This document shows, one piece after another, positions 34,155-42,481 of a DNA stretch of 64,000 nt. The position numbers and the translations under genes were made by a program. This DNA is from an uncultured Oscillospiraceae bacterium (GTDB lineage Bacteria > Bacillota > Clostridia > Oscillospirales > Ruminococcaceae). Positions within the stretch are counted from its first letter, which is position 1, and each line of letters starts with the position of its first letter. The notes below the pieces were generated by a model, which made no database searches, had not been told where the DNA came from, and saw nothing but the letters and a program-made list of their open reading frames with translations. Location: positions 15,496 to 79,495 of the forward strand of contig CAKSLI010000008.1 in assembly GCA_934466475.1 (NCBI GenBank). Direction: 5' to 3'.

Positions 34155-35321
34155 TTATCCCTTGGGAAGTTTCTTCCTGATGTCGGAGAGCCGTTCAAGA
34201 GCGGCGTTCAGGGTTTCGTCCTGCTTTGCGAAGTGCAGGCGTATATACCGGTTTTCCGGCTCGCGGAAGAAGCTGGAGCCCGGAACGGCGCCAACGCCCA
34301 CGTACTGCGCGAGAGCCTCGCAGAGCTTCAGGTCGCTTGCGTAGCCGAATTCCGAAACGTCCACCATTACGTAGTACGCACCCTGCGGGTCGCTGTGAGT
34401 AAGCCCGATACGGTCAAGCCCGTCAAGGAACAGCGACTTCATGTGGGCATACTTCTGCTGGAGCCACTTGTAGTAGTCGTCGCCGAATCTGAGCCCGACA
34501 ACTGCCGCCTCCTGTAAAGGAGCGGCGGCGCCTACCGTCAGGAAGTCGTGCACCTTTTTCACGCGCTCTGTGACCTCCGGGGGCGCAATGACATAGCCAA
34601 GCCGCCAGCCGGTGATAGAGTAGGTCTTTGACAGGGAAGAACAGCATATAGTGCGCTCCCTCATGCGGGGGAGTGTGGAGAAATAAACGTGCTTGTTGGG
34701 CTCGTATACGATGTGCTCGTAAACCTCGTCGGTGATGACCCAGGTGTCGTATTTCTCAGCGAGGTCAGCGATTATCTGGAGCTCTTCGCGGGTGAACACC
34801 TTTCCGCAGGGGTTGGACGGATTGCAGAGTATAAGAGCCTTCGCGCCCTGCCTGAATGCCGCTTCAAGTACGTCCGCGTCAAAGTTGTAGGACGGAGGGT
34901 TCAGCGGAACGTAGATCGGCTCTGCGCCGGAAAGAATGGCGTCCGCGCCGTAGTTTTCGTAGAATGGCGAGAATACTATCACCTTGTCTCCGGGATTCGT
35001 GACGGAAAGCATAGCCGCCATCATCGCCTCAGTGGAGCCGCAGGTAACAACGATCTCGGAATTCGGGTCGATGTCGTAGCCCATGAAGTGCTTCTGCTTT
35101 GCCGCAACAGCGTCACGGAAGTTCTGGGCGCCCCATGTTGTTGCATACTGGTGGAAATCCTCACGGGTGACCTCGGCGAGTCGGTCGAGGATCTCGCGGG
35201 GAGGCTCGAAGTCCGGGAATCCCTGCGACAGATTCACAGCGCCGTACTGGTTTGAAATTCTTGTCATGCGGCGGATCACTGAATCGGTGAAGCCGGCGGT
35301 CTTTTTAGAAAGCTCTCTCAT
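34155..35321 (-). CDS. PLP-dependent class I/II aminotransferase
   Basis: A 388-residue fold-type I aminotransferase. The N-terminal NLSQGFPDFEPP, the cofactor segment CGSTEAMMAA, NPSNPCGKVF, the Asp/Tyr pair in VITDEVYEHIVY, and the Schiff-base Lys in SSLSKTYSITGWRLGYV (about residue 234) are all present, as is the substrate-carboxylate Arg in RLHFA. It is close to the methionine/aromatic/kynurenine aminotransferase group, but the substrate is not decided. The start is preceded by AAGGAG. It is downstream of the FAD oxidase with 9 nt between, and both may be transcribed with the methionine importer, so a link to methionine salvage is possible. Confidence 0.88.
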   Translation of the reverse strand: MRELSKKTAGFTDSVIRRMTRISNQYGAVNLSQGFPDFEPPREILDRLAEVTREDFHQYATTWGAQNFRDAVAAKQKHFMGYDIDPNSEIVVTCGSTEAMMAAMLSVTNPGDKVIVFSPFYENYGADAILSGAEPIYVPLNPPSYNFDADVLEAAFRQGAKALILCNPSNPCGKVFTREELQIIADLAEKYDTWVITDEVYEHIVYEPNKHVYFSTLPRMRERTICCSSLSKTYSITGWRLGYVIAPPEVTERVKKVHDFLTVGAAAPLQEAAVVGLRFGDDYYKWLQQKYAHMKSLFLDGLDRIGLTHSDPQGAYYVMVDVSEFGYASDLKLCEALAQYVGVGAVPGSSFFREPENRYIRLHFAKQDETLNAALERLSDIRKKLPKG

Positions 35322-35330
35322 TTGTGCTCC

Positions 35331-36695
35331 TTATTTCAGGTAAGATATGTGGTCGTTCAGTATGTGCTTTGCGTCAAGCGCGGTCTTTATCGAGCGCATT
35401 ACGTCAAGGTTATCAGGATTTGTCGCGCCGAGGAAGTACGGGCGCTTTGCAACGCCGATCCCGTGCTCGCCGGAGGTCAGCCCTCCGAGGGAGTAGGCGT
35501 AGTTGTACACGGTCGTCATGTTGTCGTGGAGGTCGTTCTTCCACTGCTCGTCATTGCGATTTCCGCGTACCATGCAGAGGTGTACGTTGCCATCGCCCGC
35601 GTGTCCGAATGCAACCATCTGCATTCCGGACTTACGCTCGGTCTCATGAACGAAGCCGATGAAGTCCGCGGTCCTGTTTATCGGAACCACGAGGTCTACC
35701 GGTTCCTGCTCGCTGACTGCCTCGACAGCCTTTACCAGACAGCCGCGTATTTTCCAGATGTTCGCCGCCTGCTCAGGGTCGTCAAGAGTGATGTAATCCA
35801 GCGCTCCCGCCTTTAATGCAACGCTGCGGACGAGCTCCGCGCTTTCCTTGACGGAGTTCTCCATGCCGTCAAAGGTGAGGATTATATACGCTCCCGCCTC
35901 GGGAACAGGGAATTTCAGCCCGGTGAATTTTTCGCCCAGCTCAACGACTGTGCGCTCGGTGAACTCTATTGCGGTGGGATTTGCATTTGCGCGGATAATG
36001 CTGAGGACTCCCGCGATACCTGTGTTCAGGTCAGGGAAGGGAACCAGCACGGAGAGCGACTTCTCGGGCTTCGGAATGAGCTTCAGGATGCACTTGGTGA
36101 TGACCGCCAGCGTACCCTCGGAGCCAACGATGAGGTGCTTCAGGGAAAGTCCGCTTGCGTCCTTGACGTTCTTGCTTCCGGCGGTGATAACGCGTCCGTC
36201 TGCGAGAACAAGCTCCAGTCCGCGGACGTAATCGCGGGTAACGCCGTACTTTACGGCTCTCATTCCGCCGGCGTTGGTGGAGATGTTGCCGCCGATTGTC
36301 GCGAGCTTCTCGCCCGGGTCGGGGGGATAGAACAGCCCCTTGGATTCAACGAGCTTCTGGAAATCCTGGAGCACAACGCCCGGCTCCACAACTGCGGTAA
36401 AAGTGCCCTCGTCTATTTCAAGGACTCTGTTCATCAGCGAGAAGTCGAGGATTATTCCGTTTCCGTGGGGGACTGTTGAGCCCACGAGATTCGTGCCGGC
36501 TCCGCGGGGCGTTACCGGAATGTCGTTCTCATAGGCGTACTTCATCAGCGCGCTGACTTCCTCGGTGGATTTCGGGAACACCAGCGCTGCGGCGGTGCCC
36601 TTCAGCCTGCCGAGAGTGTCGGACAGGTACTTGTCCTCAATGTTTCCTATTTTCACCCGATCGGGGTCGGGGATAATTTTCAGAAGCTCTTCCAT
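35331..36695 (-). CDS. FAD-linked oxidase of the GlcD / D-lactate dehydrogenase family
   Basis: A 454-residue two-domain flavoenzyme. The N-terminal FAD-binding domain (PCMH type) shows PVTPRGAGTNLVGST, TIGGNISTNAGGMRAVKYG and VGSEGTLAVITKCILKL. The C-terminal FAD-oxidase domain contains GHAGDGNVHLCM and SGEHGIGVAKR. Members oxidise D-2-hydroxyacids such as glycolate or D-lactate, in anaerobes often together with electron-transfer flavoprotein, which is not in the window. It lies 68 nt downstream of metQ on the same strand. The hairpin between them (GGAACCGC/GCGGTTCC, 36717-36743) has only a weak T run. Confidence 0.87.
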   Translation of the reverse strand: MEELLKIIPDPDRVKIGNIEDKYLSDTLGRLKGTAAALVFPKSTEEVSALMKYAYENDIPVTPRGAGTNLVGSTVPHGNGIILDFSLMNRVLEIDEGTFTAVVEPGVVLQDFQKLVESKGLFYPPDPGEKLATIGGNISTNAGGMRAVKYGVTRDYVRGLELVLADGRVITAGSKNVKDASGLSLKHLIVGSEGTLAVITKCILKLIPKPEKSLSVLVPFPDLNTGIAGVLSIIRANANPTAIEFTERTVVELGEKFTGLKFPVPEAGAYIILTFDGMENSVKESAELVRSVALKAGALDYITLDDPEQAANIWKIRGCLVKAVEAVSEQEPVDLVVPINRTADFIGFVHETERKSGMQMVAFGHAGDGNVHLCMVRGNRNDEQWKNDLHDNMTTVYNYAYSLGGLTSGEHGIGVAKRPYFLGATNPDNLDVMRSIKTALDAKHILNDHISYLK

Positions 36696-36763
36696 GATTT
36701 TTCCCTTTCTTCAAATGGAACCGCACATTTCCTGCGCGGTTCCGTAAGCTATTTTGTTAGATA

Positions 36764-37726
36764 TCAGCCCAGCGTCCAGGCAGGAACGAAGAAGCCCTTG
36801 AACTCGTTGTTGTAGATATCAATGGTATCCTGGGTCTGGTATGCTTCAACGATTCTCTTGTAAACAGGATTCTCAGCGTCCTCAGTTCTTACGGCGATGA
36901 GGCAGTAGTAGCTGTTGTCAGCGTATTCGCTCTCCTTGTAGATAGCGTCGTCCGCTGTAAGACCGCTGTCGAGCGCGTAGTTGCCGTTGATAACAGCGAG
37001 GTCAACGTCCTGGATTACGGAGTAAACGAGGTTTGCGTCAACCTCAACGAACTCAACGGGGACCGCGTAATCAGTGATATCGGTGATCTCGGGGGAAGCT
37101 CCGGCATCTGCGTTGATCGTGAAGAAGCCTGCGCTCTCAAGGAGCTTCAGCGCTCTGCCCTCGTTGGTGACATCGTTCGGAACAGCGATCTTCAGTGTAT
37201 CGGTGGAAGCGAGCGCGTCCTCAATGGTGAGACCCTTTGCGGTGTAGATGTTCATTGCAACGATGTAGGTGTCGCCGATGGCGGTCAGGTCGTAGCCGTT
37301 GCTTGCAACATCGTTGTTGAAGTAAGCGTGGTGCTGGAATGCGTTCATGTCGATCTCGCCGTTGTTGAGCGCGTTGTTCGGAATATTGAAGCTGGTGAAC
37401 TGCTCGTATTCAATGTTGATTCCCTCGGGAGCGAGCTTGTCCTTAATGGGGTTCCAGATGTCCTCGTATACGTTGCCGGTAAGACCGATCTTTACTGTAA
37501 CGGGGTTCTCAGGGGAGTAAGCAGCTTCGCTGTCAGCCGCGGAGCTTTCGTCTGCTGCGCTGTCCTCTGCGGGAGTGCTCTCAGCGGCGCTGGAATCGGC
37601 AGAGTTGCTCTCGGCAGCAGAGGAGCTGTCGGTGGAGGAAGTGGTGTTTCCGCTGCATGCTGTGAGGGATACGGCAGCGAGTACCGCTGCGATGGAAAGT
37701 GCGAATCTGTTCTTAATGCTTGTCAT
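36764..37726 (-). CDS. metQ: MetQ/NlpA-family substrate-binding lipoprotein
   Basis: A 320-residue lipoprotein with signal peptide and lipobox LTAC, then a Ser/Ala/Glu-rich linker to about residue 70 and a NLPA-type binding domain. The domain begins VTVKIGLTGNVYEDIW and shows GEIDMNAFQHHAYFN, IAVPNDVTNEGRAL and VINGNYALDSGL. These are the standard MetQ segments for methionine or close analogues. It works outside the membrane with MetI and MetN, encoded upstream in the same operon. The exact ligand (L- or D-methionine) is not readable. Confidence 0.9.
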   Translation of the reverse strand: MTSIKNRFALSIAAVLAAVSLTACSGNTTSSTDSSSAAESNSADSSAAESTPAEDSAADESSAADSEAAYSPENPVTVKIGLTGNVYEDIWNPIKDKLAPEGINIEYEQFTSFNIPNNALNNGEIDMNAFQHHAYFNNDVASNGYDLTAIGDTYIVAMNIYTAKGLTIEDALASTDTLKIAVPNDVTNEGRALKLLESAGFFTINADAGASPEITDITDYAVPVEFVEVDANLVYSVIQDVDLAVINGNYALDSGLTADDAIYKESEYADNSYYCLIAVRTEDAENPVYKRIVEAYQTQDTIDIYNNEFKGFFVPAWTLG

Positions 37727-37773
37727 TGTTTTGTTCTCCTTTGAACTTTTTTTATTCAGGCGTCTTTGCCTTT

Positions 37774-38454
37774 TTATCTTTCTGTTTTCTTGGCGATTAT
37801 GTTTCCGGCGATCTGGATTATCTGGACGATAATTACCAGAACCACGACAGCTGCCACGATTATATCGTAATAGTTACGCTGAACTCCCTGGACGTAAGCG
37901 AAGTTACCGAGTCCGCCCGCGCCTACCGCGCCAGCCATTGCGGTGAGCCCGACCAGATTTATCAGCGTTATCGTGATACCTCTTGAAAGAGCGGGAATGC
38001 TCTCTTTAAGGTACACTCTGAAAATGATTCCGAGCTTTGAGCAGCCCATAGACTGAGCGGCTTCGATAAGACCGGGATTTACTCCTGCGAGAGCCGCCTC
38101 CGCCTGGCGGGAGAAGAACGGCACTGTTCCCACGATGAGCGGGAAAATCGAGCCTGCAACGCCTATCGAGGTTCCGGAAATGATCCTCGTCAGCGGTATC
38201 AGCAGGAACAGCAGTATAATGAACGGCACCGAGCGCAGCAGATTTATTATGATGTCCAGGATCCTGTAAACCGCGGTGTTCTGCATAAGTCCGCCCTTTT
38301 TCGTGACGGTGAGCAGTATACCCAGCGCCATTCCGATAACGAGAATGTACAGCGCTGAAAGTCCGGTCATCGCGAGGGTCTCGAGCGTTGCGTTCCACAG
38401 CGCGGGGAGCTTCGGAATTACGTTCGGCATGATGCTTTCAAAGAACTCACGCAC
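37774..38454 (-). CDS. metI: Methionine ABC transporter permease MetI
   Basis: A 226-residue permease with five to six membrane helices. Family features are the first helix region WNATLETLAMTGLSALYI, the segment INLLRSVPFIILLF and the ATPase-contact loop EAAQSMGCSKLGIIFRVYL. The C-terminal helices GLTAMAGAVGAGGLGNFAY are typical of MetI. Its start codon overlaps the end of metN by 8 nt. Confidence 0.94.
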   Translation of the reverse strand: MREFFESIMPNVIPKLPALWNATLETLAMTGLSALYILVIGMALGILLTVTKKGGLMQNTAVYRILDIIINLLRSVPFIILLFLLIPLTRIISGTSIGVAGSIFPLIVGTVPFFSRQAEAALAGVNPGLIEAAQSMGCSKLGIIFRVYLKESIPALSRGITITLINLVGLTAMAGAVGAGGLGNFAYVQGVQRNYYDIIVAAVVVLVIIVQIIQIAGNIIAKKTER

Positions 38455-39481
38455 TGAGGATCACCTCCACTCCGACATTTATATCGCAGAGATATTTCAC
38501 TGCCGCCCTGATGTCGTCCTCTTTTCCGTCTGCGATAACGACCAGACCGCCTATCGGGTTGTCGCCGATTATCTCGATGCTTCCGAAGATTATGTTCAGG
38601 TCAATGCTGAATTTACGTGAGATAGTGGAGACCAGCGCCTCGCACGCGCTTCTTTCGAGGTACTTGAACCGGAGTATCTTCTGACCAGGCTTAAGCTGCA
38701 CCAGCGGGGAATTCTGCTCCAGCAGCTCGTTTATTCTGCTGAGCGTGGAGGTTGTGTCCACGAACGCCCTTGTCACGGGAGCCTGCGGGTTTGCGAAAAT
38801 CTCGAAAACATCGCCCTGTTCAACGACTTTTCCGTTCTCCATGACCGCCGTGCGGGTGCATATTTCCTTGACCACGTTCATCTGGTGGGTTATCATCACG
38901 ATTGTGATGCCGAGCTTTGCGTTCAGCGATTTGAGCAGACGCAGTATTGATTCGGTGGTCTGCGGGTCGAGGGCTGACGTCGCCTCGTCGCACAGGAGGA
39001 TTTCCGGGTCGCTTGCGAGTGCGCGCGCTATTGCGGCTCTCTGCTTCTGTCCGCCGGAAAGCTCCGAGGGATAGGCACCCGCCTTGTCCGCGATTCCTAC
39101 CAGCTCAAGCAGCTCCATTGCCTTTGCTTTGAGCTCTGCGCGGCTCTTTCCGCTGTATTTTATCGGGAATATGACATTCTGGAGCACCGTTCTTGAGGCG
39201 AACAGATTAAAGTGCTGGAATATCATTCCTATTTTTTTGCGCTGGCGGCGTAATTCCGCACCGCGGAGCGCCGTAATATCCTTGCCATTGATCAGCACTT
39301 TTCCGCTGTCGGGACGTTCGAGAAGGTTTATGCAGCGCACCAGCGTGGATTTTCCTGCGCCGGAGAAGCCGATTATCCCGAATATCTCGCCCTTGCCGAT
39401 CTCAAGACTTACATCGTCAGCCGCGTTGAATTTCTTCCCGGCGTTGACGTAGGTCTTGGTTATATGCTCAAGACGTATCAT
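38447..39481 (-). CDS. metN: Methionine ABC transporter ATP-binding protein MetN with NIL domain
   Basis: A 344-residue ABC ATPase. Walker A is GFSGAGKST, the signature is LSGGQKQRAAIARAL, Walker B is ILLCDEATSALDP and the H-loop is VMITHQMNVVKEIC. The C-terminal NIL domain (about 265-344) is the regulatory domain that binds methionine and inhibits transport in MetNI systems. It is the first transporter gene, with CGAGGTG before the start, and lies 66 nt after a 25-codon leader ORF. Confidence 0.95.
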   Translation of the reverse strand: MIRLEHITKTYVNAGKKFNAADDVSLEIGKGEIFGIIGFSGAGKSTLVRCINLLERPDSGKVLINGKDITALRGAELRRQRKKIGMIFQHFNLFASRTVLQNVIFPIKYSGKSRAELKAKAMELLELVGIADKAGAYPSELSGGQKQRAAIARALASDPEILLCDEATSALDPQTTESILRLLKSLNAKLGITIVMITHQMNVVKEICTRTAVMENGKVVEQGDVFEIFANPQAPVTRAFVDTTSTLSRINELLEQNSPLVQLKPGQKILRFKYLERSACEALVSTISRKFSIDLNIIFGSIEIIGDNPIGGLVVIADGKEDDIRAAVKYLCDINVGVEVILSA

Positions 39482-39547
39482 TTCTGCACCTCGTTTTTCT
39501 GGTATTCTGTGCTTCCGGACAACGGAACACCGCAGTGTCGATACGCG

Positions 39548-39625
39548 TTATCCCTTATCCGAAAGCCGGGGCATTCGCCCGAATCGGAAATTCCTGCGAA
39601 GCAGCTGTGTGAATATCGCACCCAT
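39548..39625 (-). CDS. 25-residue leader peptide ORF upstream of metNIQ
   Basis: An ATG at 39625 preceded by AAAGGAG opens a 25-codon frame ending in TAA, with residues beginning MGAIFTQLLRRNFRFG and ending MPRLSDKG. It lies between a consensus promoter and metN, and it is the only good ribosome site in the leader. The peptide is Arg-rich, without runs of Met or Cys. A small hairpin (TTCCG/CGGAA) follows its stop, and no terminator is seen before metN. A role in leader-controlled expression is a guess; it may also be a real small protein. It is too short for ordinary gene finders. Confidence 0.6.
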   Translation of the reverse strand: MGAIFTQLLRRNFRFGRMPRLSDKG

Positions 39626-39676
39626 TTTTCCGGCTCCTTTCGTTTACCTATCAATCATATAGGCTTTATGCTATGT

Positions 39677-39705
39677 ATTATAACAGCAAAAACCTTGTTT
39701 GTCAA
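39677..39705 (-). promoter_or_regulatory. Consensus promoter of the metNIQ operon
   Basis: On the minus strand TTGACA (39705-39700), a 17-bp spacer and TATAAT (39682-39677). No S-box or T-box element is recognisable in the roughly 190-nt leader. Confidence 0.85.
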
Positions 39706-39844
39706 TAGGTTTTTTATAATTCATATAAATTTTATAGGTTTAGCCGCCTGCTGATATATTTTTCAACATTATTTGTTGAGTTTGCACAAAATACGCGGTA
39801 TATTTAAATTATCTTGCCCAATCAGTCCTTTATGTATACCTTAA

Positions 39845-39908
39845 GGTCACCTCTAAAAACCTTATGTGAGCGAAAATGTGCAGTGCGCACTGGTTTTTAG
39901 AGGTGACC
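39845..39908. repeat. Family-2 inverted-repeat element, short copy (A)
   Basis: GGTCACCTCTAAAAACC and its exact inverse enclose about 30 bp with the palindrome AGTGCGCACT. It sits between the metN and azlC promoters. No clear target duplication. Confidence 0.8.
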
Positions 39909-39935
39909 TTATGCTAGTCAGGGAGGCGTTTTTGC

Positions 39936-39964
39936 TTGACACATGGTGAAAAAAGTGTTATAAT
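39936..39964 (+). promoter_or_regulatory. Consensus promoter of azlCD
   Basis: TTGACA 39936-39941, a 17-bp spacer and TATAAT 39959-39964 with TGt in front (extended -10). Confidence 0.85.
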
Positions 39965-39998
39965 TAACGGGCAATTTTGTCGGAAGAGGGAATATAAA

Positions 39999-40724
39999 GT
40001 GGAAAGCAAGGGAAAACAGTTCCTTTATGGAATGCGAGCGGGGCTTCCCGTTGTGCTGGGATATATCCCGGTGGGGATAGCCTATGCGGTAATGGCGCGG
40101 CAGGCGGGATTTTCCGTGTCCGAAACCTGCGGAATGTCGCTGCTGGTATTTGCAGGAGCGGCTGAAATGATGTCCGTTGGAATGTACGCGCAGGGTGCCG
40201 CGATAATCACGATAATCATTACCACGTTTATACTGAATCTCCGGCACATAATTATGAGCACCTGCGTCAACAACAAGATGAAGAATGTCCGTACGGCTCC
40301 GCGGCTGCTTGCGGCGTTCGGAATAACGGACGAGGCGTTCGCGCTGTTCACCACGACTCCGCAGAAGCAGGCGACTTTCCCGTATTTTATAGGTATAGTT
40401 CTTGTGACGTATTCCTCCTGGAATATCGGCTCGCTTATCGGCGCGCTTGCCTCCGACCTTCTGCCGCCGCTGGTGACGGCAAGCCTCGGGGTTTCGCTGT
40501 ACGCCATGTTCATCGGGCTGCTGCTGCCGGGTCTGCGCGGAAATGCACGGCTTCTGGTGCTGGTCGTAATCACCGCCGTGATGAACACGATACTTTCGCA
40601 GTTCATAGACGGAAGCTGGGCGCTGATCATCTCAACGCTGGTATGCGCAGGGCTGGGCGTGTTCTTTGTTGACTTAAAGGAAGACGAGCCCTCCGCGGCA
40701 AAGGAGGACCGCGATGAGAATTGA
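39999..40724 (+). CDS. azlC: Branched-chain amino acid exporter large subunit AzlC
   Basis: A 241-residue, multi-helix membrane protein of the AzlC/YgaZ family, which with AzlD exports branched-chain amino acids and, in some bacteria, other neutral amino acids such as methionine. The N-terminus GMRAGLPVVLGYIPVGIAYA and FILNLRHIIMSTCV are family marks. The start is a GTG at 39999 after AGAGGG; the open frame upstream to 39936 is promoter DNA, not protein. The 3' end overlaps azlD by 11 nt. Its position back to back with the methionine importer may matter for methionine balance, but that is inference. Confidence 0.9.
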   Translation: MESKGKQFLYGMRAGLPVVLGYIPVGIAYAVMARQAGFSVSETCGMSLLVFAGAAEMMSVGMYAQGAAIITIIITTFILNLRHIIMSTCVNNKMKNVRTAPRLLAAFGITDEAFALFTTTPQKQATFPYFIGIVLVTYSSWNIGSLIGALASDLLPPLVTASLGVSLYAMFIGLLLPGLRGNARLLVLVVITAVMNTILSQFIDGSWALIISTLVCAGLGVFFVDLKEDEPSAAKEDRDEN

Positions 40725-41025
40725 TATACTTATAATGATACTCGGCATGACGCTTGTGACGTATATTCCGAGGGCTTTGCCCGCAGTGCTGATAGGCAAG
40801 CTGAAATTCAGCCCGAAATTCGAGAAATTCCTGAAGCTGATACCATACACGGCAATGGCGGCGCTTATTTTTCCGGGAGTTATAATGGTTGACGAGAGCC
40901 GTCTCTACATAGGCATAGCCGGGGCGCTTGCCGCGGGAATACTGGCGTGGTTCCGGAAGCCGATAATCGTGTGCGTGCTTTCAGCAGTGGCGGTGGATAT
41001 GCTGCTGTACTGGCTTATACCATAA
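40714..41025 (+). CDS. azlD: Branched-chain amino acid exporter small subunit AzlD
   Basis: A 103-residue, four-helix membrane protein. MTLVTYIPRALPAVLIGK and FLKLIPYTAMAALIFPGVI are typical AzlD segments. It partners AzlC, whose frame it overlaps. A family-2 repeat is inserted directly after its TAA stop, which is part of the CATAA target duplication. Confidence 0.92.
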   Translation: MRIDILIMILGMTLVTYIPRALPAVLIGKLKFSPKFEKFLKLIPYTAMAALIFPGVIMVDESRLYIGIAGALAAGILAWFRKPIIVCVLSAVAVDMLLYWLIP

Positions 41026-41254
41026 GGTCACCTCTAAAAACCTTGTTTGAGTGAAAATGTGTATAGCACACCGCCTGCTTCTGTCAACGAGCGAAATTTC
41101 TGATGCGACGGCGTCCATGCCGTCGCCCGGTTATTTCGCTTTGCAACATCGTGTTGCACCTCCTCGTAAGGCATACAGCCTTACTTCGTCGGCTTTCATC
41201 GCATTCGGCGCACTCTACCCATTTTCCCTTTTCAAACCGGTTTTTAGAGGTTCC
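41026..41254. repeat. Family-2 inverted-repeat element, long copy (B), with target duplication
   Basis: 229 bp with ends GGTCACCTCTAAAAACC and GGTTTTTAGAGGTTCC, flanked on both sides by CATAA (41021-41025, 41255-41259). The interior has hairpins CGACGGC-GTCCAT-GCCGTCG and TAAGGC-ATACA-GCCTTA. It has no gene. It matches copy C apart from an extra block of about 71 bp. Confidence 0.88.
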
Positions 41255-41264
41255 CATAAAAAGT

Positions 41265-41291
41265 ACGGCGCAGTCCTAGTGACTGCGCCGT
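41265..41291. terminator. Bidirectional terminator between azlD and mnmM
   Basis: Perfect 11-bp stem ACGGCGCAGTC/GACTGCGCCGT with A-rich left flank (T run for the minus-strand gene). Confidence 0.85.
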
Positions 41292-41294
41292 TTC

Positions 41295-41870
41295 TCACAT
41301 ATCTTTAAGTATAAGTATCGGGATAGGCGGACAATTCGGGCGGTTGACGAACGGCATTTCGATTACGGTGAACCGGCTGCTGTCAATGGTCGGGAGGTAT
41401 TCCAGCAGGGCGTCACGCTCTTCGAATCCGGTTTCTCTGCCGTAGTAGATGATTAGCGTCATCACTCCGCCGCTTTTGAGCAGCTTCAGCCCCTCTTCTA
41501 TCGCCGGAATGCTCGTGGATTTGTTGGTGAACACGTTGTGGTCCCCCTTAGGGAGCCAGCCGAAGTTGAAGGTTATGCAGGAGACCGTGTTTTCCTCTGC
41601 AACCTCATCCATTTCGCTGTGGCTTTTGAGCAGCACGTCCGCGCGGCCGGACATTCCGTTTGCCGCCAGGAGCTCCCTGGTGCTGTCCACTGCGTCCTGC
41701 TGGATATCGAAAGCGGTAACGTGTCCGGTCTCTCCGACCAGCTTTGCAAGGAAAAGCGTGTCGTTGCCCCTGCCGGCTGTGGCGTCAATGCAGATGTCGC
41801 CGGGCTGCACCTTTTCGCTTATCACTCTGTGTATTATGTTGAGTGCGCTGAAATGTTTTCTGGGATCCAT
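41295..41870 (-). CDS. mnmM: MnmM (YtqB)-type tRNA-modifying methyltransferase
   Basis: A 191-residue class I SAM-dependent methyltransferase. The SAM motif is CIDATAGRGNDTLFLA, the acidic ribose ligand is in VTAFDIQQDAVD, and the catalytic region FNFGWLPKGDHN matches the NxGYLPGGDK type of the YtqB/pfam06962 family. Members were long called rRNA methylases; B. subtilis YtqB is now known as MnmM, which methylates nm5(s2)U34 to mnm5(s2)U34 in tRNA. Length is normal. It is followed closely upstream by a GNAT gene on the same strand (12 nt apart). Confidence 0.87.
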   Translation of the reverse strand: MDPRKHFSALNIIHRVISEKVQPGDICIDATAGRGNDTLFLAKLVGETGHVTAFDIQQDAVDSTRELLAANGMSGRADVLLKSHSEMDEVAEENTVSCITFNFGWLPKGDHNVFTNKSTSIPAIEEGLKLLKSGGVMTLIIYYGRETGFEERDALLEYLPTIDSSRFTVIEMPFVNRPNCPPIPILILKDM

Positions 41871-41882
41871 GTTGTCCTCCGT

Positions 41883-42428
41883 TTATTTGTTTTCTGTCAG
41901 ATATGCCCTGAACATAAGCCCCGCAAGCTTTCCGGTCCATGACGTCATGAGCGCCTTGTATTCCGGCGGGGTGACCGATTTTCCGATACCCATTACATCG
42001 TAGGTCACAGGGCCTTCCTTTATCAGCGTCCCCCAGTCCTCGAAGCCGTTTTTCAGGTAGAATCGGTGGCGGCTTTCACGCTGCGGGTAGTTTTCGGCGG
42101 CGGGGTCGAGCTGCTCCCTGGCGAGGAACAGCCGTTTGTCGGGGTATCGCTCCCGCAGCGCGGCAATTATTCTGCCCCCGGTGCCCTGTCCGCGCTGTTC
42201 CTCGGCTACTGCGAGGTAGAACAGGTACGCCATGTCGTCCAGCGTGACAACATAGGCGAGCCCCGCGAATTTTCCGTCATCGAGCGCTTCAAGGGCTTCC
42301 GCCCGGTGCTGGGACGCCCGGCGCTTTAAGAGCCACCAGGGCGCACGCTCCTCCTGCGGGAATGCGGTCAGATAAAGCCGCCTGAACAGCGGAAGATCGT
42401 TTTTAGTGCATGGAGTGATCGTGAGCAT
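41883..42428 (-). CDS. GNAT family N-acetyltransferase
   Basis: A 181-residue GNAT. The acetyl-CoA loop is FYLAVAEEQRGQGTGGRIIAALRE, and FYLKNGFEDWG is the motif B region. The N-terminal half has a hydrophobic loop LTAFPQEERAPWWLLKRR. The substrate is unknown. ATG 42428 has AAAGGA in front; the upstream ATG at 42449 lies before that site and is less likely. It is the promoter-proximal partner of mnmM. Confidence 0.82.
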   Translation of the reverse strand: MLTITPCTKNDLPLFRRLYLTAFPQEERAPWWLLKRRASQHRAEALEALDDGKFAGLAYVVTLDDMAYLFYLAVAEEQRGQGTGGRIIAALRERYPDKRLFLAREQLDPAAENYPQRESRHRFYLKNGFEDWGTLIKEGPVTYDVMGIGKSVTPPEYKALMTSWTGKLAGLMFRAYLTENK

Positions 42429-42481
42429 TGTATTCCTTTCAATGAACAAAGCAGGGGAGAGGGCAGACCCTCTCCCGGTGA

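Noticed and set aside
33948..34517. 189-residue ORF opposite the aminotransferase
   Set aside because: It begins in the family-3 element and then runs antisense to a clear aminotransferase gene.
39482..39700. S-box or T-box in the metNIQ leader
   Set aside because: The conserved cores are not recognisable and there is no terminator before metN. A small ORF occupies the leader instead.
39936..39998. Longer N-terminus for AzlC
   Set aside because: The first codons would be the -35 and -10 hexamers of its own promoter. GTG 39999 has the ribosome site.
40714..41025. Repeat element supplying the azlD stop codon
   Set aside because: The TAA belongs to the CATAA target duplication, so the stop was there before insertion.
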